A stretch of DNA of 64,000 nt from Thalassia testudinum (GCA_037157565.1 JAZHRO010000055.1:42005001-42069000); one strand, 5' to 3'. Positions 25,200-36,370 are shown, numbered from the stretch's first letter. Made by a program: numbers and translations. Notes: a model not told the origin generated them from the sequence alone.

Positions 25200-25207
25200 T
25201 ATAAAAG
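25200..25207 (+). promoter_or_regulatory. TATA box of the solo LTR
   Basis: TATAAAAG in the context CTATAAAAGGGCC, about 700 bp before the 3' end of the LTR, followed by a CT-rich leader. Confidence 0.55.
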
Positions 25208-26270
25208 GGCCTTCACCCCCTCCCTTCCAAGCCATCTCTACCTACTCTACTCCCACCTACTCCCAAGCTCTAGCAAGCCTACCAACGCTCCATTAGAGCC
25301 TTGTCTCAAGCTCCCAAGGTGCCTATTAGTGCAGCGAACCTCTGCCCCACCAAATATTCCTCCAACTTCCCATCTCCCTTCATAGGTCACCGTGGAGCTG
25401 TCTTCCCACCTCCATTCCGGTAGCAGATCACCTCCATCTTCTCACCTCCATTCCGGAGCCACGCCGAAGCTGTCCTCAACCCGACATCCTCCAACATCTC
25501 ACCTCCGTCGTCCCGCTCCTCACCTCCTTCGTCCGAGCTTCTGCCAGGCGCCGTCGTCTCGCCGAACAGCCGATTCGGGAGATTTCCTCTCACCCCCCTC
25601 TCTTTTTATACTTTTATAGTTCATTGTAATCGACATTGGATTGACATATATATCATATTTGTTTCATCTCTATCTTGTGATACGTTTGCTTGATTTCCTT
25701 TATTTCAAAAATACAAAAAAATATCAAAATCCTAAAATACAAAAAAGAAATGAAATGAAGAGTGATTTTCAATAAAGTAAACGTCGCCTCCCTGTGTTCG
25801 ACCCGAGACTCCCTTGGAGTTTCGGTATAAATTTTATTTGATCGACGTGTTTTGCAACTACGACGATAAGTTACTTGTAACCCCTGTTTCTAACACGCGA
25901 AGCACGACTCGACCAACCTCCCACAATACCGGTGCGTCGGGGTCTGACGAACTCCTCCCAGGATATGACGATCCACCTCCAAGATTCGACGCACTCCGAT
26001 CTTAGGTGTCCTCCAAAACCACCTCGGGAGAACGAAGCCTCGGCAATTTGGTTTCCAACCAAATTGCCGATTGATCTACCAATTTGATGGTTTGATCAAC
26101 TAAAAACTTCTCGTGGATCTTTCAATCTCCTTGTGCAAGATCGACAAAAGTGATTGGAGATTTTTCTACCAATCTCACGTCGAGCGAACGTAATAAGAAA
26201 GAGAGAGGGAGAGAGCGAAGAGAGCTTTTCTGCTCTTATTGTGTGTCAAATGAGAGCCCCAACGTGGCCC

Positions 26271-26280
26271 TTATATAGAG
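26271..26280 (-). promoter_or_regulatory. TATA box of the copia LTR
   Basis: CTCTATATAA on the - strand in piece 2 of the interrupted LTR. The corresponding site in the right LTR (about 35226-35235) has lost the perfect box. Confidence 0.45.
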
Positions 26281-26564
26281 CTCACAACCAGGCAAACAAC
26301 TACAACCAAGCCTTTTCCCACACTAAGTGGGGTCGGCTATATGGATTCTTTACCTTCACACAGAATGATTTTCAGCCATTTCAGAACTTAAATTAAAGTA
26401 ATTGAGGTCACACTTAGTAGTTACCTTCCAACACTTGTTTGGTCTTCCTTGGCCCCTCTTAGCAGGTTCAGCCTCCAACTTTTTGCATCTCCTAACTGGA
26501 GCATCTAGTGGCCTTCTTTGTAAATGTCCAAACCACCTTAGACATGCCTATCTCATTTTATCCT

Positions 26565-26990
26565 CTATCGGTGCCACCATAACCTTTTTTCTAATAATCT
26601 CATTTGAAATACGATCCTTTCTTGTATGACCACACACCATCTTAACATCTTCATTTCTGCCACAGACGTCTTCTGTACATGCCTATAGTTGATAGCCCAG
26701 CATTCAGAACCGTACAACATGGTTGGACTTACTGCAGCTCGATAGAATTTTCCTTTGACTTTTAAAGGAACCCTCTTATCACAAAGAACACCAGATGCAC
26801 CCCTCCATTTCAACCACCCTGCATTAATTCTATGTGTAACATCTCCATCAATTCTACCATCTCGTTGGAAAATTGATCCCAAGTACTTAAAAACATCTTT
26901 CATTAGAATGCACTCTTCTCCAATTTTTACATCCATCCCTTCATTGTTCCTTCTACTACTAAACTTGCATTTCATATACTCAATCTTCAT
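26565..26990 (-). pseudogene. RTE LINE C-terminal segment
   Basis: A 141-codon open segment following the FADD motif. It contains FKYLGSIFQRDGRIDGDV and PTMLYGSECWAINYRH, both strongly conserved in plant RTE elements. It ends before the 3' tail at 26294. Confidence 0.75.
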
Positions 26991-27059
26991 CCTACCTAGG
27001 CATAATCATTTATCTTCCAGGGATTCTCTCCAAAGCTCAAGTTTTCTGTTCACTCCATC

Positions 27060-28129
27060 TTTTGTCTCATCAACTAACACAATGTCATCAGCAAAAAGCA
27101 TACACCATAGCACCTTAGCTTAGATATGCTTCGTCAACTCATCCATGACCAAGGCAAAAATATAAGGGCTTAAAGTCGAAACTTGATGCACACCAATGGT
27201 GATATCAAAGTAGTCTATCAAATCATCCTTAGTCTTTACACAAGCTACAACTCCATAGTACATATCTTTTATGAGGTTGATATATAAAATTGGCACTTGT
27301 CTCTTCTCCAAAATTCTCCATAAGATATCTCTTGGGACAGAATCATAGGCCTTCTCTAAATCAATAAAAATCATATGTAAATCCTTCTTCTTGACTTTAT
27401 AAGTCTCCATCATACGTCTCAAGAGATGTATTTCTTCAATAGTAGACCAGCCTGACATAAAGCCAAACTGATTTTCAGTTACTACAGAGACTTATTTCAC
27501 CCTTCTTTTAATTATTCTCTCCTAAAGTTTCATTGTATGACTCATCAATTTAATACCTCTATAGTTGGAACAATTTTGTATGTCTCCCTTGTTTCTGTAT
27601 AAAGGTATCACAAAACATTTCCTCCATTCCTCTGGCATCTTCTTGCCTCTCCAAACAGTATTAAATAATTTTGTGAGCCAAGTTATACCCCGTTCTCTCC
27701 CATCACTCTCCAAACGTCTATAGAAATATCATCAGGCCCAACAACCCTCCCACTTTTTATCATCTTCAAAGCCTCCTCTACTTCTTTCTTTTGTATCCTT
27801 CGATAACTTGCCCGATTCACATAATCTTCTGAGTTGGCTAACTCCCCTAAGATGATACCATTCTTTTATTTTTCATTAAAAAGCTTATGAAAATATTTTT
27901 TCTATCTTGTCTTTATATCCTCACTAACTATAAGCACCCTTCTTTCTTCATCCTTGATGCACCTTACATGTGTAAGGTCTGCTTTTCGCTCTCTTGCTTT
28001 AACTAACTTGAAGATATCTTTTTCACATTCTTTAGAATCAAGTTTCTTATAAAAATACTCCCAAACTTTTGCTTTTGCTTCACTAACTACTTTCTTTGCT
28101 TCTTTCTTTGCTCTTTTGTAATTTTCCAT
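27060..28129 (-). pseudogene. RTE LINE reverse transcriptase, broken, FADD intact
   Basis: Target-primed reverse transcriptase. Segments in order on the - strand: PEEWRKCFVIPLYRNKGD and CSNYRGIKLMSHTMKL (27713-27522), then MIFIDLEKAYDSVPRDILW with the first catalytic aspartate (27458-27120), then MLFADDIVL with the catalytic FADD at 27095-27084. Stop codons lie between them. The remaining thumb-like segment continues to 26565 (YGSECWAI, also typical of plant RTE). Confidence 0.8.
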
Positions 28130-28393
28130 ATTTTTATTGGTCTTATCTTGATATAAGGCTTTAAAGCAGGCTCTTTTAATTTTAAGCTTCTCCTGTGCTT
28201 CTTCACTCCACCACCAAGCCTTCTTTTATCCTGGAACACCTTCTTTAGACACGCCTAACAATTCCTTTGCCACCTTCCTAATACAGTTTGCCATATTTAA
28301 CCACATTTCATCAGCACTACCACCATCAAGATCCTAAGTCTTTTGTTGTATCATCTTCTCTTTAAATCTCACTTGCTCCTTCTTAAGATTCCA

Positions 28394-29143
28394 CTATTTA
28401 ATTCTCAAATTCTTAAACACCAATTTTCTTTTCTTTGCCTTCTTCAAATTAACATCCAACACCAAAAGACGATGTTGAACAGTTAAACCCTCTGCTAGAA
28501 TAATCTTGCAATCTTTACAAGATAAACGATCTCTTCTTCTTAAAGCAAAGTAATCAATCTGCGTTCTTCTTAAGCCACTTTTATAGGTGATCAAATGCTC
28601 TTCTCGTTTTTTGAAGAAGGTATTTGCTATGAAAAGATCATAAGTCATTGCAAAATCTAGGAGAGTCTTCCCTTCTTCATTCCTAACACCAAAACTAAGA
28701 TTTCCATGCACTCCTGCATACTCTAAAGTATCTTTTCTCACATGCCCATTTAAATCTCCACCCAAGAAAATCATTTCTCTCTATGGGATTCCTTGAATTA
28801 TCATATCAAGCTGCCCCCAAAATTTGTTCTTTATTCTTTCCTCCAGACCAACTTAAGGCGCATAAACTGAAATAACATTCAAGATCTCTTCTTCTGAGAC
28901 TAATTTTATCAAAATAATTCGATCACCCAATCTCTTAACCTAAACCACACTCTCCTTCAAATCCTTATCAATTATAATGCCCACGCCGTTTCTACCTTTG
29001 TCCCTTCCTGAATACCACAGTTTGAAACTTGTTCTCTCGATTTCCTTTGCTTTTTCTCCAACCCACTTGGTCTCTTGAAGGTAAAGAATTTGAATATTTC
29101 TCCTTACTATTGTATCCACAATCCCCATGAGTTTCCTGGTCAA
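28394..29143 (-). pseudogene. RTE LINE endonuclease domain, broken
   Basis: APE-type endonuclease. The - strand frames show ILYLQETKWVGEKAKEIE (catalytic glutamate in QETKW) at 29143-28940, then GRNGVGIIID. From 28774 comes IFLGGDLNGHVRKD, with the D-L-N motif, and later GLRRTQIDYFALRRRD, with the RTQIDY motif (catalytic aspartate). Several stops between 28940 and 28775 split it. The terminal SDHxL-type histidine motif appears changed (TVQHRLLVLD retains the histidine). Confidence 0.75.
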
Positions 29144-29199
29144 AGTTCAATATTCCAACTACCGAATCTCAACATCCTTTATGACACACTTTGATGGCG

Positions 29200-29450
29200 A
29201 AGTGGTGGAATTAGCTTTTTTACTCGCATGTGTTCCTTATGCGAGAACCCTTGCTCATTTTGGGCTACATCCAGGCGACGATGTAGCGGAACTAACTTTT
29301 TTACTCGCATGCGTTCCTCATGCGAGAACCCTTTCCCTTTTTGGACTACATTCAGGCGGCGATGTAGCAGAACTAGCTTCTTTACTGGCATGCGTTCCTC
29401 ATGCGAGAATCCTTCCTCATTTTTCACTACACCTGGGCACCGATGTATCA
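29200..29450 (-). repeat. Three 81-bp tandem repeats at the LINE 5' end
   Basis: Three imperfect copies with period 81 bp; the marker TACTCGCATG starts at 29221 and 29302, and TACTGGCATG at 29383. On the - strand each encodes a 27-residue unit around GFSHEERMRVKKLVPLHRR. Most copies also contain the inverted repeat CTCGCATG...CATGCGAG. They sit just upstream of the endonuclease reading frame. Confidence 0.8.
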
Positions 29451-30759
29451 TGTCGCAAGTAGGGAACATTCCAATGAAATCAGAGTGTTTGACAGAATCC
29501 ATGTTTAAAGATCCGACAAATTTTACATTGGCTGTCGGCTACCAAACAACCCTCCTCCTTTACCTGGGCTTGGGACCAGCAATGGAAAGGCACACGAACC
29601 TCAACATAGGCAGAGTTCACGATTGGATTGGACATTTAAGGAAATTTCCATTTTATGGAAATACGATAATTGATCGATCAATTAAATCCGTTGATCGACC
29701 AAAATAAATTGATTGATCAAACTTAACTTTTTGGTCGACCAAACCAATTGATCGACCAATTTCACTATTTGATTGACTAATCCAAGTCAGAATCGTAAGA
29801 TTAAAAATCCGTAGCAAAATGATCTAAGTTCCAAGTTCAAAATTGATTCTCACCCGAGCCTGAGCCAGAGCTGAGGTGGGGCGGGGCACACGGGCGTGTA
29901 GGCATGGTCCCCAGCCCCACCTCTCACTCTTTACTACATAAGCTATAGGAGACAGAAGCCTTTTACACCCACCAAGAGGTTTGTCCACTTTCAGTATGGG
30001 ATTAAAAACCTCTCTCAAATCTCACTGATTTCAATATGAATTCTCATGTCATCATATAACAATTGCATCCCAATTGATGCAATTAGTCTCTCAAATCCAA
30101 CAATCCCTCACAAATTCATTGTTGAAATTTAACAATAAATTTCTTAGCTACCACACTCTACTTTCAATAAAGGTACCTTCCGATTTGAACCCTTAGCTGA
30201 GTCATTCACCTTCACCACCACAGGAATAAAGTGAAACTAGTCTTGAACTCTAGACCTTTGATGTGGGGTGCACAGTGGTGACAACAGATTGAAGCTCTTG
30301 GTGATAATCTTCAGGGTTGGTGCTCTTAAGGGCCATGCGCCCTATCCTGTTTCATGAGTGTAATCAGGAAAGGCCCTATTCCCTTACCTGCAGCCCACAG
30401 TAACATTCACATAGGTGGCATTCTCTAAGGTCTTACCATAAAGGCTTGAACCCATTTAGAGCCTCTGCTCTTCCTAAATTTGCAGGTTAAGGCACTCAGG
30501 CTTCCAGGGATTTGACTCGGATGTAAAAACATCTAACAATGAGTGTCAACCAGTTTCATATACAGCTTGTTGTTATCACATTGAACCTATTTTGTGAGAT
30601 CTCCACTCAGTTAGGTTGGGTTGCTATTGCGGGTAAACTCCCAATGGGTCTCAGTCCCATCCCAAGCCTAGACTTAAGGACTAAAGATCTATCAAGTCCT
30701 TTAGTAAACGGATCTGCTGTATTATCCTTGGATCCTATAAATTCCGCAGCAATCACTCC

Positions 30760-33700
30760 TTAAGATACTAAATCCTTTACAGACTTGAGTTTGATTTGGA
30801 TATGTCTCCTTGCTTTCTGATTAAACTTTAAGCTCTTAATCTTTGCTATAATAGTCATGTTATCACAATGCAAAGATATTGTAGGAATTGGCTTACCTAC
30901 CATAGGGATTTCTGTAAGAAGTCCCTTTAGCCATTTAGCCTCAATTCCAGTGGTGTCCAAAGCACATAGCTTAGCCTCAAAGGTAAACGAGGCTAAAATG
31001 GCCTCAAAAGAGACTGCATCACCTCCAAGGGTAAAGACATACCCTGTAACAACATTACTCTTGGAATCCTCCATTTGACCGATTTAACTTGCATCACTAT
31101 ATCCTTCCAAAACTGAAGGATATTTACCATAATGCAAATTAAGGGAAATAGTTCCCTTTAAGTACCTAAGTACTCGATCTAAAGCATCCCAATGAGTATG
31201 GTCAGGACAGCTTGTGCATCTACTTAACTTAGATACGGAAAAAGAAATATCTGGTCTAGTACAGTTAGCCAAATACATCAAGCTTCCTATAATCTGTGAA
31301 TATCTTAGTTGTGAAACAGGTGTTCCACTTTTATTCTTATAGTGTTTTTAATGAATCAAAAGGAGTGCCTACAACCGTGCAATCTTCATAGTTAAATTTC
31401 TTAAGAACCTTCTCAACATAATGAGATTGAGAAATAGCTATCCCCTTTGCTAACCGAATCAGTTTGAGGCCTAAGATCACATTTGCAACACCCATATCCT
31501 TTATCTCAAACTTACTACTCAAGAACAATTAAGTTTCATGCACAATTCTAATGTCTGATTCAAATAATAATATATCATCTACATATAGGCATAGGATAAT
31601 ACACATCACCATTAATCATAGAGTGACACACCTGTCAGATTTGTGACCTACAAAGCAAAAGACTGTACATTCTTATCAAACTTTTCATGCCATTGCTTGG
31701 GTGCTTGTTTCAAACCATAAAGAGATTTAACAAGCTTGCAAACCTTTTTCTCATTCCTAGGAGCTACAAATCCCTCAGGCTGGTCCATAAAGATCTCCCC
31801 CTCAAGATTGCCATGAAGAAAGGCAATTTTCACATCCATTTGGTAGATAGTGAGATCATAAATAGAAGCTAATGAAATAAGCATCTGGATAGTAGTTATC
31901 CTAGCTATTAGAGAGTAGGTATCGAAATAATCGATTCCTTCCATTTGCTTGAACCCCTTGACAACAAGTCTAGCTTTGTATGTTTAATAGATCCATTAGG
32001 CCTGAGTTTTCTCTTAAATACTCACTTGCACCCAATAGTAGAACATCCTAGAGGTAAATCAACCAACTCCTAAGTGTCATTGGAGATGATTGAGTCCATC
32101 TCATTCTTAATGGCATCTTTCTAGTACTTACCTTCAGAAGAAGCCATAGTATCATGATAAGTGGGGGGATCGCCCTTAATTTGGTAAATAATAAAATAAC
32201 TTCCCAAATCATTGGCAATTCTTGATCTTTTACTTCTCCTAAGTTCAGACACTTCTACTTGATTGGGTTTAGAACCAGAAGAGCTAGCTCCCACATTAAA
32301 CATCCTTTCCACTTGACCAGAAATAGAACCAGATGTGGCGGCTAGATCATCTGAAGTTATATTTTGAGGTAATCCAGTCTTTATAGGGAAGACATCCTAA
32401 AAAATGTAGCATCGCAAAGCTCAGCAATAGTGTTGACATCTATGCTTGAAATCTTAGATTTTATAACAAAAAATCTATAGACATAGCTATTATCAACATA
32501 ACCCAGAAAGACCGCGTCAACTGTCTTAGGTTCAAGCTTCTTCTTATGTTCTAGAACAACCACTTTTGCAAGGCAGCCTTACACTTTGAGGTATTTCAAA
32601 CTTGGTTTCTTGTTTCTCCAAATCTCAAATGGACTACTTTCCTTATACTTGAGGAGAATTCTATTCAGAATGTCATGCTGTATTCAAAGCTTCCCCCCAC
32701 ATGTAAGTAGGTAATTCTGAGCTTTGCAAGAGAGCGTTGATCATGTTAGTTAAGGTCCTATTCTTTATCTTTGCTATCCCATTAGATTGAAGAGAATATG
32801 GGGCCGTCACTTCATGAACTATTCCAAAAGCTTGATACTGTTCATCAAATAAGTTGGATGTATATTTCCCTCCTCTATCTAATCTCAGTCTCTTAAGAGT
32901 TTTCTCAGTTTGTGTTTCTACTTCTTTCTTAAAGATGAGGAATTTACTTAATGCCTCATCATTAGACTTAAGTAAATACACATAGCAGTATCTACTACTG
33001 TCATCTATAAAGGTTATAGAATACTTTTTATTGTCCTTTGTCAACATACCGTTAAACTCTCAGATATCCGTGTGCACCAAATCTAAAACCTCAATATCTC
33101 TAGTAATAGAGTGAAAATGTTTTCTAGTTTATTTAGCTGCACACATATCTCACATTTCTTAGTTTTATCTATGATGTGTTCAAGAATCATATTTAATTTC
33201 ATCATTATTTTTTAGGAATTGAAATTTACATGACCCAATCTATCATGCCATATATTACAAGATTTGATATTACTATAAACAGATTGAATCGAATGAAAAC
33301 TAACATTATTTAGAGCATCTCTAGATGATATATTTATATCACATCTCATTCTAAATAATAGATCAAAATCTGCCAAATGCCCCTTTCCATAAAATATTCC
33401 ATGTCTTAACAACTTTATTATATTTAAAGTTTAACTCAAAACACTTTCTAACTAATAAGGAATCAGAAAGAGCATTCTTTTTCATAGTAGAAACGTGTAA
33501 CACCCTGCATAGTATCCAGACTCGCCCCTAGGAAAACCTTAAGTCTATGCGTCTGAATCGTAGCACCTTGGCTACAGAGTCGTTCCCATCTTCACGGTCT
33601 CGCCACTGCAGGTCTGATAGGAAGAAAAGAATGATCTATCAGTACAAATATGTACATTGGCTCCAGTATCCATGAGCCATTCAGTAGGATCGTGATAACA

Positions 33701-34590
33701 TAGAGTTCGAGTTTTATTGAGACATACCCATCGCTAGGCTCAACTTCCTTGGTGATCACATTCACCTAAGGATTCCCATCTGTGGTCTTCTACTGAGCTT
33801 TATTAGAAGGACAATTCTTCTTCTAATGCCAAACCTGCCCACAGTACCAGCATGGTTTGTTCTTGGATTTTTTCTGGATCTTGGGTTTGGCCTTCATTTT
33901 ATTTTTATTGTTCTTATTTTTATCCTCCTTGCCCTTAGATGTCATGACAATCACCTTAGACTCCACAGGCATTACAAGTTTCTATTTCCTATGCTCTTCT
34001 TCAATAGCAACGATTATTATCAAGTCATCTAGAGAAATCTTTCCTCTCCTATGCTTGAGAGTTATCTCGAAGTCCTCCCAAGATTTAGGGAATTTCTTAA
34101 TGATAGACAAAACTTAAAACTTCTTAGGAAGTTTCATTTCAGCCTCTGCTAAACCATGATACAATAACAAAATTTGTATGCCTGTTCTGATACTGATTTA
34201 CCCTCAACCATTTGGAATTTAAGGAATTTTGTGACATAGTACTTTTTTAATACCAAGATCGTCAGTATTATACTTGTCTAATTTCTCCCATAACCCCTTT
34301 GTAGTGGTTGTGGATGTGCTATAGACATTTAACAGCACATTGGACAATGCCAATAAGATACAACCATGACAAATGCGGTTGCACTCATTCCACACATCTA
34401 TCGCCTTTTAGCCTTCAAGAGTGGATTTTTCCTTATCCAAAATCGGGCAATCAATTTCCAATGCCGAGATTAAACTAATGGTGGTCAACTAAATTCTCAT
34501 GCGTTGTTATCAACACTTGAAATTTTTCCCATCAAATTTCCCGGGCATACTAAATAAGTCTACACGTGATTTAAAAGTCATTTCCGAGAT
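30760..34590 (-). pseudogene. Copia gag-pol, broken
   Basis: - strand order. Gag with zinc knuckle CWYCGQVWH (about 33855-33820, a stop inside the knuckle). Pre-integrase WHDRLGHVNF (about 33240). Integrase 33047-32673 with FIDDSSRYCYVYLL and RLDRGGKY carrying the two aspartates; in the third motif the frame reads NGIAKIKNRTL, where copia integrases have a catalytic glutamate, so E has become K. Reverse transcriptase follows, with MDVKIAFLHGNLEGEIFM (31944-31648) and YVDD at 31585-31574, then KFEIKDMGVANVILGLKL. RNase H is 31281-30760 (TRPDISFSVSKLSR, EAKLCALDTTGIEAKWL). At least ten stops or frame changes. Bases 30103-30760 are the 3' non-coding part. Confidence 0.85.
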
Positions 34591-34629
34591 CCCAAATATT
34601 TTAGATCTAAGCGATACCTTCTCTAAGAT

Positions 34630-35712
34630 TGTTGAAATAAATACATAAAGGAAATAAATAAATAAAAATATATGCATTTCCAACGTTTTTGCATAGATAA
34701 AAAATATTAATCAAGAAGGTTAAACATGATTTGGTAAAATCCAGAACAAAATAAAAAACAAACAACATGCAATAGCCTAAATAAACAAAATGAGAAGGGG
34801 TTAGATTTTGCTCCGATCGAAGAGCACATTAAAGACTTCCTTCAAAGAAGGTATCGCTTCCACAGTACCGGTGCATTGGGGTTTGACGAACTCCTTCCAG
34901 GATATGACGATCCACCTCCAAGATTTGGCGCACTCCAATCTTAGACGTCCTCGAAAACCATCTCATGAGAACGAAGCCGAGGCAATTTGATTTTCAACCA
35001 AATTCCTGATTTATCTACCAATTTAATGGTTTAATTAACTAAAAACTTATCATGGATCTGTCAATCTCCTCATGCAAGATCGACAAAAGTGATTGGAGAT
35101 TTTTCTATCAATATCATATCGAATGTATGCTCCAAGAAAGAGAGACAGGAACGAGAAAGAGAGGGAGAGAGTGGAGAGAGCTTTTTTGTTCTTGTGTGTC
35201 AAATGAGAGTCATCTCGTGACCCTAATATAGAATCCACGACCAAACATTTAAGGAAATTGTCGTTTTATGGAAACACGGTAATTGATCGACCAATTAAAT
35301 CCATTGATTAACCCAAATAACTTAATCGATCAAACTTAACTTTTTGGTTGACTAAACCAATTGATAGACCAAAATTAATTCATTAATTGACCAAAACAAT
35401 TGGTCGACCAATTTCACTATTTGATCGACTAATTCAGGTTAAAATCGTGATATTAAAAATCCGTAGCAAAAAGGTAAGCCCGTGCAAAGGTGAGGCGAGG
35501 CATGCACCCGTGCGTGTGTGGTCCCCTACTCCTCTCACTCTTTGCGACATAAGCCATGAGAGGCAGAAGCCTTTTATACCCACCAAGAGGTTTATTCACT
35601 TCCAATATGGGACTAAAAACCTCTCCCAAATCTCACTGATTTTAACATAAATTCCCACATTACCATATAATAATTACATCCCAATTGAGCAATTAGGCTC
35701 TCAAATCTAATA
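34630..35712 (-). repeat. 5' LTR of the copia element
   Basis: Lower boundary TGTTGAAATAAAT at 34630; upper boundary AATCTAATA at 35712, where the terminal CA has become TA (read on +). Contains a cluster of TTGATCGACCAA-like palindromes at 35280-35420. The adjoining interior (34629 downward) lacks the usual TGGTATCAGAGC primer site, so the primer tRNA is unclear. Confidence 0.85.
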
Positions 35713-35985
35713 GGTTTTCCTTATGTGACTCCGATGCTCTCGATCATAAACAAACCTGGAGAAGTTGCATCTTGTGTTGGGGACTTTGCGTAGATGTGTG
35801 GATTCGTATCCACTCATTACCTTATTCCTGTGATAGCCAATTATGGAGGTAAAATCCTTAACTTATGCAAATGATAGGGAAACGTTTCCATCGTATAATT
35901 TGATTCAATCAAATTTCGGATTATGTTTTTAAGTTTTGAAAAGTTTTAAACGATCCCCTATGCTTCCCTGATAGGCTACTTCTTT
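35713..35985 (+). repeat. Continuation of the interrupted + strand copia LTR
   Basis: Starts with GGTTT, the duplicated target of the inner copia, and continues the sequence cut at 23932. It ends in AT-rich U5-like sequence before the gypsy integrase remnant. The right edge is blurred: ACTTCTTTCGGGCAC near 35980-35995 resembles ACTTCTTCAAGAGGACAC next to 18423, which may mark the original insertion site. Confidence 0.45.
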
Positions 35986-35989
35986 CGGG

Positions 35990-36370
35990 CACATAATTGT
36001 GTATTCAAAAAATGGGAATCTCATAACTAGTGATTGCTCGAGGCATCTGAACCCAAAAAAGAAATTCTTCTAGACAAAACTTATGATCATAGTGTGTTTG
36101 TTGGTTTGCGCGACAATTGCTTCAATCATTTGAATACATAATCAATAGCAACAAAGATATTTGTAGCTAAAAGTGAAGAGTTCGTTAATATCCATATGCC
36201 AAACATCAAATATTTTAATTACTAAGTTGGGGTTGAGAGGCATCAATGTCCCTACTAGACAAATTACCTAAAAAATTGACAATGACTACATACTTTATAA
36301 AATATGTTACCACCCTTGAATAATATGGCCAGTAAAAAACCTCTTTTGTAGCAACTTATCATCTAAAATA
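35990..36370 (-). pseudogene. Gypsy integrase core, upstream half
   Basis: Read on the - strand, a broken frame shows the GTLMPLNPNLVIKIFDVWHMDI segment, in which FDVWHMDI matches the first catalytic aspartate motif (FDVWGIDF) of Athila/Tat gypsy integrases. It then reads LCCYRLCIQMIEAI, matching the ..YVSKWVEAI segment, and an eroded FGVPRAI-like segment. The downstream part of this domain is not here but at 18410-17530. Many stops. Confidence 0.65.

Larger units (their letters stand above)
24165..25915 (+). mobile_element. Solo gypsy-type LTR inside copia LTR
   Basis: Begins TGATAAACATG and ends CGACTCGACCA (TG...CA), 1751 bp, with exact 5-bp duplications ACCTC at 24160-24164 and 25916-25920. 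Removing it restores the copia LTR sequence. A + strand TATA box lies at 25200-25207. The 3' part contains the AATAAAGT...GTCGCCTCCCTGTGTTCGA segment typical of gypsy U5. There is no second copy and no interior, so it is a product of LTR-LTR recombination. The GC-rich middle (24700-25150) generates several long overlapping frames on both strands that are not genes. Confidence 0.88.
26294..29612 (-). mobile_element. RTE-type LINE, near full length, decayed
   Basis: Read on the - strand: 5' leader (29612-29460), an 81-bp tandem repeat region (about 29450-29200), endonuclease (29143-28394), reverse transcriptase (28129-27060) and a C-terminal segment (26990-26565). The 3' end is GGCTTGGTTGTAGTTGTTTG. 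The ending ATATAGCCGACCCCACTTAG...AAAAGGCTTGGTTG is a signature of plant RTE LINEs, which end in TTG repeats rather than poly(A). Imperfect target duplications (GAGCTCACAACCAGGCA at 26278-26294; a diverged copy at 29613-29634) flank it. Stops and frameshifts break the ORF, but the catalytic FADD is intact. It interrupts the copia LTR. Confidence 0.85.
23933..30102 (-). repeat. 3' LTR of the copia element, in three pieces
   Basis: Piece 1 is 23933-24164, piece 2 is 25916-26294 and piece 3 is about 29613-30102. Concatenated, they match the right LTR from end to end. A polypurine-like TTTGTGAGGGAT on the - strand precedes the LTR start at 30102. Piece 2 keeps a - strand TATA box, CTCTATATAA, at 26280-26271; the other LTR has it degraded. 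Confidence 0.85.
23933..35712 (-). mobile_element. Copia retrotransposon with two nested insertions
   Basis: Flanked by the 5-bp duplication GGTTT (23928-23932 and 35713-35717). The right LTR is 34630-35712 (1083 bp). The left LTR is present in three pieces within 23933-30102, with the order matching the right LTR. On the - strand the coding order is gag (about 34590-33480), pre-integrase and integrase (about 33410-32100), reverse transcriptase (about 32000-31300) and RNase H (to 30760), which is the copia order. The left LTR is broken by a solo LTR (24165-25915) and an RTE LINE (about 26294-29612). Subtracting both leaves about 6.7 kb, a normal copia size. LTR copies differ at roughly a tenth of positions in the stretches I compared, and pol has many stops. 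Confidence 0.9.

Noticed and set aside
24576..25204. Several overlapping arginine/alanine-rich frames on both strands
   Set aside because: They lie in the GC-rich part of a proven solo LTR; overlapping frames in all phases reflect base composition, not a gene.
29200..29450. CRISPR-like spaced repeats
   Set aside because: Only three contiguous 81-bp repeats, continuous with a LINE reading frame, in a plant genome; no spacers.
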